From contig NZ_CP015750.1 of the NCBI RefSeq assembly GCF_001742185.1, forward strand, positions 1,736,001 through 1,800,000: DNA of 64,000 nucleotides. Reading direction: 5' to 3'. Position numbers and translations under genes: made by a program. The DNA is from Pectobacterium wasabiae CFBP 3304. GTDB lineage: Bacteria; Pseudomonadota; Gammaproteobacteria; Enterobacterales; Enterobacteriaceae. The notes under the pieces are model-generated. The model had not been told where the DNA came from and did not search any database. It saw only the letters and a list, made by a program, of their open reading frames with translations. Below are positions 59,515 through 64,000 of the stretch, piece by piece; positions within the stretch are counted from its first letter, which is position 1, and each line of letters starts with the position of its first letter.

Positions 59515-59551
59515 TAAAAAAAGGCGATTCTGTGGGGAATCGCCTTTTTAT
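59515..59551. terminator. Bidirectional terminator between pitA and uspB
   Basis: AAAAGGCGATTC and GAATCGCCTTTTT pair around TGTGGG, with A-run on one side and T-run on the other, between two convergent genes. Confidence 0.9.
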
Positions 59552-59586
59552 TTTTTATCGACGTTCATTGCGTAAGTACCCGCGTA

Positions 59587-59922
59587 TTAATACCACACCA
59601 TCATGGCAATCAGGCTGATGACGATGAGGCCACACAAGGCGGTCGTGAGCAGAAATTGCCCTCGTACCCGCTCACAGCGGCGAATAAATTCAGGATCGTG
59701 ATGATCAAGATAGCGTTGTGCGTAGATGTATCCTACCAGCCGGATTTGCTTGCTTGGCTGCCCGTGCGATGTGAAAAAACCTCCTCCGTCAACGTATTGG
59801 TAAAGCAGTGGATCACAGTCACGCAAAATCAGCAGTAACACGCGTAATGAAGAGTAATACCTCGCCATATTGATGATGCAGACGATACATAAAGCCCAGA
59901 AAAGCGCAAATGTACTAATCAT
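59587..59922 (-). CDS. uspB: Universal stress protein B UspB
   Basis: Small inner-membrane protein needed for ethanol resistance in stationary phase, sigma-S dependent in E. coli. It is 111 residues with one helix at the N-terminus ([15 protein letters not shown]) and one at the C-terminus ([19 protein letters not shown]). A strong GGAGGGAAG precedes the ATG. It is divergent from uspA, as in E. coli. Confidence 0.95.
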   Translation of the reverse strand: MISTFALFWALCIVCIINMARYYSSLRVLLLILRDCDPLLYQYVDGGGFFTSHGQPSKQIRLVGYIYAQRYLDHHDPEFIRRCERVRGQFLLTTALCGLIVISLIAMMVWY

Positions 59923-60464
59923 GCTTCCCTCCCGGTCGTTCTATTCGTCAGAGGTGGTGGCGATACCTTCCCGTTTCCACCTGTGGTCGATGATAAGCGT
60001 AGCTATTTATCTACGACGTTTTTCTACGATATTTTTCTACGACGAATAGTTATGCCACGCGCTTACGCACGATTTTATTGTCATTTGGGTTAGCCAACAG
60101 CACCACGGCTAGCCCCCTTCTCGATCTCCATCCCAGAGCGCAGTGGATAGTCTCACCAGCCCCTACTTGTAGTGTAGAAGAAGAATGTTCGTTTGTGCCA
60201 GAGAGGTAGGTGCAATCGGCATGAAGGATGATTTTTGACGAGAGAATACGTTTTCTGAAAGGAGAAGCTACGCGATTTGACTGTGAAAAGGAGCAGTTTC
60301 TACTACACTTATCAATAGAATTAACAGATTTGAAAACGGGTTGTGATCGACTGAACAGTCCGATAGCGCCGACGAATGTTATTCTGTAATCCGCCGTTAA
60401 GTATCAGATTGGCAGGAGAAATAGCTGCTAACCCTTAATTAGTCTTTACGGAAGGAGTCTCATT
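59923..60464. other. Divergent region uspB/uspA, no gene seen
   Basis: A 542-bp gap, longer than usual here. It must hold the uspA and uspB promoters. I see TTCTACGA repeated three times with small changes near 60018-60045 (TTTTTCTACGA), a local direct repeat of about 15 bp, but no coding frame and no regulator site I can name. Confidence 0.5.
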
Positions 60465-60902
60465 ATGGCTTACAAACACATCCTTATTGCTGTTGACCTT
60501 TCTCCAGAAAGCAAAGTGTTAGTGGAAAAAGCGGTATCAATGGCAAGACCGTACAATGCGAAAGTCTCGTTAATCCACGTCGATGTGAATTACTCCGATC
60601 TCTACACGGGGCTTATTGACGTCAATCTGGGTGACATGCAACAGCGTATCTCCGAAGAAACCCAGAATGCGTTGACTGAACTATCCCAAAATGCGGGCTA
60701 TCCTATCAGCGAAACGCTGAGCGGCAGCGGCGATTTAGGGCAGGTTCTGGTGGATGCGATCAAAAAATACGACGCCGATCTCGTGCTGTGCGGGCACCAT
60801 CAGGACTTCTGGAGCAAACTGATGTCTTCTGCACGTCAACTGATTAATACCGTCCATGTCGACATGCTCATCGTGCCGTTGCGTGATGAGGAAGACGAAT
60901 AA
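60465..60902 (+). CDS. uspA: Universal stress protein A UspA
   Basis: Cytoplasmic stress protein of 145 residues, [23 protein letters not shown] at the start and [11 protein letters not shown] at the end. The dimer-forming Usp fold is complete. This UspA group lacks the GxxGxxG ATP motif of other Usp proteins. A GGAAGGAG precedes the ATG. Confidence 0.96.
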   Translation: MAYKHILIAVDLSPESKVLVEKAVSMARPYNAKVSLIHVDVNYSDLYTGLIDVNLGDMQQRISEETQNALTELSQNAGYPISETLSGSGDLGQVLVDAIKKYDADLVLCGHHQDFWSKLMSSARQLINTVHVDMLIVPLRDEEDE

Positions 60903-60937
60903 AAATTAGCTTTTTTTGCATTTTTTTTCAGTGGCGA

Positions 60938-60966
60938 AAGGCACGGCTTCTTAGCTGTGCCTTTTG
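60938..60966 (+). terminator. Terminator after uspA
   Basis: AAAGGCACGGC, TTCTTA, GCTGTGCCTTTT, 36 bp after the stop. Confidence 0.88.
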
Positions 60967-61194
60967 TTATATAACAAAAACTTATGTCTAATTTCCTTCC
61001 CAAAACATCCGAAAAACCCTTCCTATCTCATTGGATTGTAACGTTTATCTGAAAAGAAAACGCTTGCTTAAATATCCATCGCCAGTGTTATAGTCCAGAG
61101 GACACAACATCATTTTCACCGATCCCACAAGCTTCTGCGTGTCTAAAAATTAAAGAAGCAGAAGGGAACTTATTCGTTCAATCAGGAGCTGTTC

Positions 61195-62538
61195 ATGGCA
61201 CAAATCGTATCTCTGGCAAGTTTTCTTGACTCTGTTCAACAACGCGATCCGCATCAGCCTGAATTTCTACAGGCCGTTAATGAAGTGCTTTCCACGCTGT
61301 GGCCTTTTCTGGAGCAGAACCCTCACTATGCGGATTACAGCCTGCTGGAACGATTGGTTGAACCGGAACGTGTAATTCAGTTTCGCGTGGCGTGGACGGA
61401 TGACAAAGGTCAGGTACAGGTAAACCGTGCTTGGCGCGTCCAGTTCAGCTCTGCGATCGGCCCGTACAAAGGTGGGATGCGCTTCCACCCATCCGTTAAC
61501 CTGTCGATTCTAAAATTCCTTGGATTCGAGCAAACGTTCAAAAATGCGCTGACGACGCTGCCAATGGGCGGCGGTAAAGGTGGTTCGGACTTTAACCCGA
61601 AAGGGAAAAGTCAGGGGGAAGTCATGCGTTTCTGTCAGGCGCTGATGACGGAACTGTACCGTCATTTGGGCGCGGATACGGACGTTCCGGCGGGTGACAT
61701 CGGTGTGGGTGGCCGCGAAGTTGGCTTCATGACCGGCATGATGAAGAAGTTGACCAACAACACTGCGTGCGTCTTCACTGGCAAAGGGCTGTCTTTCGGC
61801 GGTAGTCTGATTCGCCCTGAAGCGACGGGCTACGGCCTGGTTTACTTCACCGAAGCGATGCTGAAACGCCACGGTCTGGGTTTCGAAGGTATGCGCGTTG
61901 CGGTGTCCGGCTCCGGTAATGTGGCGCAGTACGCGATTGAAAAAGCGATGGAGTTGGGGGCTCGCGTGGTCACGGCATCCGATTCCAACGGCACGGTGGT
62001 GGATGAAGAAGGCTTTACTCCAGAGAAACTGGCGCTGCTGGAAGAGATCAAAAATAAACGCTATGGCCGCGTGGAAGATTACGCGCGTGAAGCGAAGCTG
62101 ACCTATTTGGCAGGCAAGACGCCGTGGGACGTGCCGGTAGATATCGCGCTGCCGTGTGCGACGCAGAATGAGCTGGATCTGCCTGCGGCGCAGACGCTGA
62201 TTGCTAGCGGTGTGAAAGCCGTGGCAGAAGGTGCCAATATGCCAACCACCATCCCAGCGACCGATGCGTTCCTCGATGCTGGCGTACTGTTTGCACCGGG
62301 TAAAGCGGCTAACGCAGGCGGCGTAGCGACATCCGGGCTGGAAATGGCGCAGAATGCGGCACGTTTGGGCTGGAAAGCAGAGAAAGTGGACGCGCGTTTG
62401 CATCACATCATGCTGGATATTCACAATGCGTGTGTGCAGTACGGTGGTGAAGATAGCCAGACGAACTATGTGCGCGGTGCCAACGTGGCGGGCTTTGTCA
62501 AAGTGGCCGACGCGATGCTGGCGCAGGGCGTTGTGTAA
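61195..62538 (+). CDS. gdhA: NADP-dependent glutamate dehydrogenase GdhA
   Basis: Makes glutamate from 2-oxoglutarate and ammonia using NADPH, 447 residues (E. coli 447). The substrate and catalytic region is LPMGGGKGGSDFNPKG, with DVPAGDIGVGGREVGFM following. The Rossmann motif is VAVSGSGNVAQYA. It complements the GS/GOGAT route encoded by glnA when ammonia is plentiful. A weak promoter, TTGCTT at 61064 and TATAGT at 61089, lies upstream. The gene order next to uspA is not that of E. coli. Confidence 0.97.
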   Translation: MAQIVSLASFLDSVQQRDPHQPEFLQAVNEVLSTLWPFLEQNPHYADYSLLERLVEPERVIQFRVAWTDDKGQVQVNRAWRVQFSSAIGPYKGGMRFHPSVNLSILKFLGFEQTFKNALTTLPMGGGKGGSDFNPKGKSQGEVMRFCQALMTELYRHLGADTDVPAGDIGVGGREVGFMTGMMKKLTNNTACVFTGKGLSFGGSLIRPEATGYGLVYFTEAMLKRHGLGFEGMRVAVSGSGNVAQYAIEKAMELGARVVTASDSNGTVVDEEGFTPEKLALLEEIKNKRYGRVEDYAREAKLTYLAGKTPWDVPVDIALPCATQNELDLPAAQTLIASGVKAVAEGANMPTTIPATDAFLDAGVLFAPGKAANAGGVATSGLEMAQNAARLGWKAEKVDARLHHIMLDIHNACVQYGGEDSQTNYVRGANVAGFVKVADAMLAQGVV

Positions 62539-62554
62539 CGGATGATTCCCCCTG

Positions 62555-62586
62555 AGCGCCTGTATTCGCAGGCGCTTTGATTTTTC
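62555..62586 (+). terminator. Terminator after gdhA
   Basis: AGCGCCTG, TATTCG, CAGGCGCT, then TTGATTTTTC, 17 bp after the gdhA stop. Confidence 0.85.
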
Positions 62587-62795
62587 ACTTATTTATCTAA
62601 ATCTTAGCGACATTTCTTGCTGGACACCGCTTCCTGCCTTTCTTTATCTTAATCCGTATTGCGTATCGTCGGTATTGTGCGCCTGCCTTCCGGTACAACC
62701 TGTTCTCTTCAAGGCTTACACCATTGTGGCCTTTTACGCCGGAACCCGGATTTTTCCGTTATATTGCCTTTTTGGTGTTATGATGCGTCTAAAAG

Positions 62796-62814
62796 GCCGT
62801 GTTTATTACACGGC
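62796..62814. promoter_or_regulatory. Inverted repeat upstream of ccdA, likely autoregulation site
   Basis: GCCGTGT, TTATT, ACACGGC: a 7-bp inverted repeat ending 18 bp before the ccdA start. CcdA-CcdB complexes repress their own promoter in known systems, and this is the best candidate operator. Confidence 0.55.
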
Positions 62815-62832
62815 ACTTGACGCGGGGTATTT

Positions 62833-63069
62833 ATGGCTAAAACACAACGAGCAACGCAAAGCGTTACCATGACCGTAGAACGATCCTTACTCAGCCGTGC
62901 GCGTGAGGCTGGAATTAATCTCAGTGCCACCCTGACCGCAGCCCTTGATGCTGAACTACGCCAGTACGAAGCGAAAAAGTGGCAGGAGGAAAATAGCGAA
63001 GCGCTGGAAGCGCTTAACCGGTTTCACGATGAACACGGTTGTTTCAGCGATGAGTACAGGACATTTTAA
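62833..63069 (+). CDS. ccdA: Type II antitoxin, CcdA family
   Basis: Antitoxin of 78 residues. The N-terminal half is a ribbon-helix-helix DNA-binding domain (QSVTMTVERSLLSRAREAGINLSATLTAALDAEL) and the acidic C-terminal half (EENSEALEALNRFHDEHGCFSDEYRTF) matches the part of F-plasmid CcdA that wraps and releases CcdB. The stop is 2 bp before ccdB. Confidence 0.93.
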   Translation: MAKTQRATQSVTMTVERSLLSRAREAGINLSATLTAALDAELRQYEAKKWQEENSEALEALNRFHDEHGCFSDEYRTF

Positions 63070-63071
63070 GA

Positions 63072-63386
63072 ATGCAGTTCACTGTATACAGCAACACCGG
63101 GAAGAGCGCCGTCTATCCCCTGCTGCTTGATGTAACCAGCGATATTATCGGCCAACTGAACCGCAGGATTGTGATCCCCCTGCTGCCTGTTGAAAAGTAC
63201 CCAGGCAGCACGCGTCCCGAGCGGTTGGTTCCGCTTGTCAGACTGACCGACGATAAAGAATATGCAGTTATGACGCATGAGATGGCGAGCATTCCCGTTT
63301 GTTCTCTGGGGGCGGTGTTCTGCGATGCGTCCCTTTATCGTACTCAGATCAAAGCCGCGATTGATTTTCTTCTCGACGGTATTTAA
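63072..63386 (+). CDS. ccdB: Type II toxin, CcdB family (gyrase poison)
   Basis: Toxin of 104 residues related to F-plasmid CcdB, which traps DNA gyrase on cut DNA. Shared sequence: MQFTVYSN at the start, LLDVTSDIIGQLNRRIVIPL, MTHEMASIPVCSLGAVFCD and the C-terminal FLLDGI. The last three residues, critical for gyrase killing in the F toxin (WGI), are DGI here; chromosomal relatives vary at the first of these. Two bases after ccdA, so the pair is one operon. Confidence 0.93.
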   Translation: MQFTVYSNTGKSAVYPLLLDVTSDIIGQLNRRIVIPLLPVEKYPGSTRPERLVPLVRLTDDKEYAVMTHEMASIPVCSLGAVFCDASLYRTQIKAAIDFLLDGI

Positions 63387-63682
63387 TCCTTCTCCGAGGC
63401 TACCATTTTTGTTTTGGTCAGCCCCAAAATTTTTTCTATCCGCTTATTATCTACGATGGACTTCTGGTCAACGCAGGCCTGTTTGTCGAACGCCCGATAC
63501 GACAGCGTCCTGTGGGCATATTTGAACGCAAGTGTGCAGTCTGGATAGTCAAAAACTTGATTAGCGATATGCAATCGCTCGGACAGGCAAACTACCTGCC
63601 GCCACGCCTTTTCCTGGATGTCGGCGTGAACGGCTACCTGACGAGCGAACGCTGGAAAGCCCGCAGCGAGAGATAACGCCTG
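63383..63682 (-). pseudogene. Unrecognised reading frame without a clear start, likely secreted-protein remnant
   Basis: A minus-strand frame open from just after a TGA (63683-63685) to a TAA overlapping the ccdB stop. It reads like an exported protein: hydrophobic LSLAAGFPAFA near its beginning, then AWRQVVCLSERLHIANQVF, YPDCTLAFKYAHRTLSYRAF and KQACVDQKS, with three cysteines. No ATG or GTG is available in a useful place; the only common start is a TTG at 63574, which would remove the leader. It is in the same frame as the partial gene above, so it may be a nonsense-interrupted 3' part, a gene missing its start, or chance. I do not recognise the family. Confidence 0.35.
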
Positions 63683-64000
63683 TCAGTTAATCGCCGCGAT
63701 AATCGTCAGTTGATCGTTCAGCCGCTGCTTGGTCAACGCATTGGTGGTGCTGTCGCGCTGTTGCGTCAGTTCCGCCACGCGCTTTTCCCTTTGCGCGGCA
63801 TCCGGCAGCAGCAACGACTTCACGTTGATGGATTGCACGTTGCTGTAGCGACCATCGTCTGAGGTTGGTACGCTGATTTTCCCGCTGTTGAGCAGTGATT
63901 CGATAATTTTGCGTTCACGCTCATAGCCCTGCAATCCAGTCAGTTTCCAGCGCTGTGGTACGGTGCCCTCGTATTGGCCTTTTTTCACCTCAGTTAAATA
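63683..64000 (-). CDS. Unrecognised protein, 5' end beyond the window
   Basis: A frame open from the window edge to TGA at 63683-63685, at least 105 residues. A GTG at 63988 is possible, but the frame continues off the window, so the true start is unknown. The visible part is hydrophilic: GQYEGTVPQRWKLTGLQGYE, IIESLLNSGKISVP, then a likely coiled-coil tail (AAQREKRVAELTQQRDSTTNALTKQRLNDQL). No signal or membrane segment is seen. I cannot assign a family. Confidence 0.6.
   Translation of the reverse strand, partial: YLTEVKKGQYEGTVPQRWKLTGLQGYERERKIIESLLNSGKISVPTSDDGRYSNVQSINVKSLLLPDAAQREKRVAELTQQRDSTTNALTKQRLNDQLTIIAAIN

Noticed and set aside
61510..62424. 304-aa minus-strand open frame
   Set aside because: It lies wholly antisense to gdhA, which is full length and conserved; it is a codon-usage shadow.
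62675..62872. 65-aa plus-strand frame upstream of ccdA
   Set aside because: It covers the probable ccd promoter and operator, overlaps ccdA in another frame and resembles no family.
63443..63676. Plus-strand open frame after ccdB
   Set aside because: It has no start before an internal ATG and no family features; the opposite strand in the same phase looks more like protein (leader, spaced cysteines).

Overview
The window is a stretch of enterobacterial chromosome, most likely Pectobacterium or a close relative in the Pectobacteriaceae. Almost every protein matches an Escherichia coli core gene at family length. The 16S gene is enterobacterial, and gene order follows E. coli blocks joined in a different arrangement. 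I see no prophage, insertion sequence or CRISPR array. The accessory content is small: a chromosomal ccdAB toxin-antitoxin pair, an Ail/OmpX-like outer membrane protein, a CSS-EAL protein and two families of short dispersed repeats.

Layout. 1-6.1 kb: asnA (5' end cut off by the window), viaA-ravA on the minus strand, and the potassium transporter kup. 6.3-8.9 kb: the qseBC two-component pair, divergent from ygiW. 9.2-15.3 kb: the ribose operon rbsDACB, a 271-bp repeat, then rbsKR. 15.4-20.95 kb: a complete rRNA operon (16S, tRNA-Glu, 23S, 5S) with P1/P2 promoters, boxA sites, an RNase III stem and a terminator. 21.1-31.2 kb: mobAB, yihD, srkA-dsbA, polA, Spot 42 RNA, engB, yihI, an unnamed 56-aa membrane protein, hemN and the 40-aa yshB. 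31.4-35.9 kb: the nitrogen-control operon glnA-ntrB-ntrC with a sigma-54 promoter and NtrC sites. 36-40.1 kb: bipA, yihX, dtd, fabY. 40.4-51.6 kb: yicH, xanP, recG, trmH, spoT, rpoZ and gmk on the minus strand, and ligB divergent. 51.9-62.5 kb: eptB, tRNA-Pro, an Ail-like gene, a CSS-EAL gene, yhiN, pitA, uspB, uspA and gdhA. 62.8-64 kb: ccdAB and two unrecognised minus-strand reading frames.

Genes that work together: ravA-viaA (AAA+ chaperone and its VWA partner), qseBC-ygiW (sensing and stress response), rbsDACBKR (ribose uptake, phosphorylation and repression), mobAB (molybdenum cofactor maturation), srkA-dsbA (envelope stress and periplasmic disulfides), glnALG plus gdhA (two ammonia assimilation routes), spoT-rpoZ-gmk (ppGpp and GTP physiology), and ccdAB (toxin-antitoxin).

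The most notable observations are architectural. The rRNA operon joins the gene neighbourhood that lies upstream of E. coli rrnC to the one downstream of rrnA. A short repeat family occurs three times: inside the rbs operon, between glnA and ntrB, and at the end of eptB, where it supplies the stop codon. Several regulatory sites are clear, including a PurR box at xanP and a glnA control region with spacing very like that of E. coli. I did not find a convincing, wholly undescribed multi-gene system.
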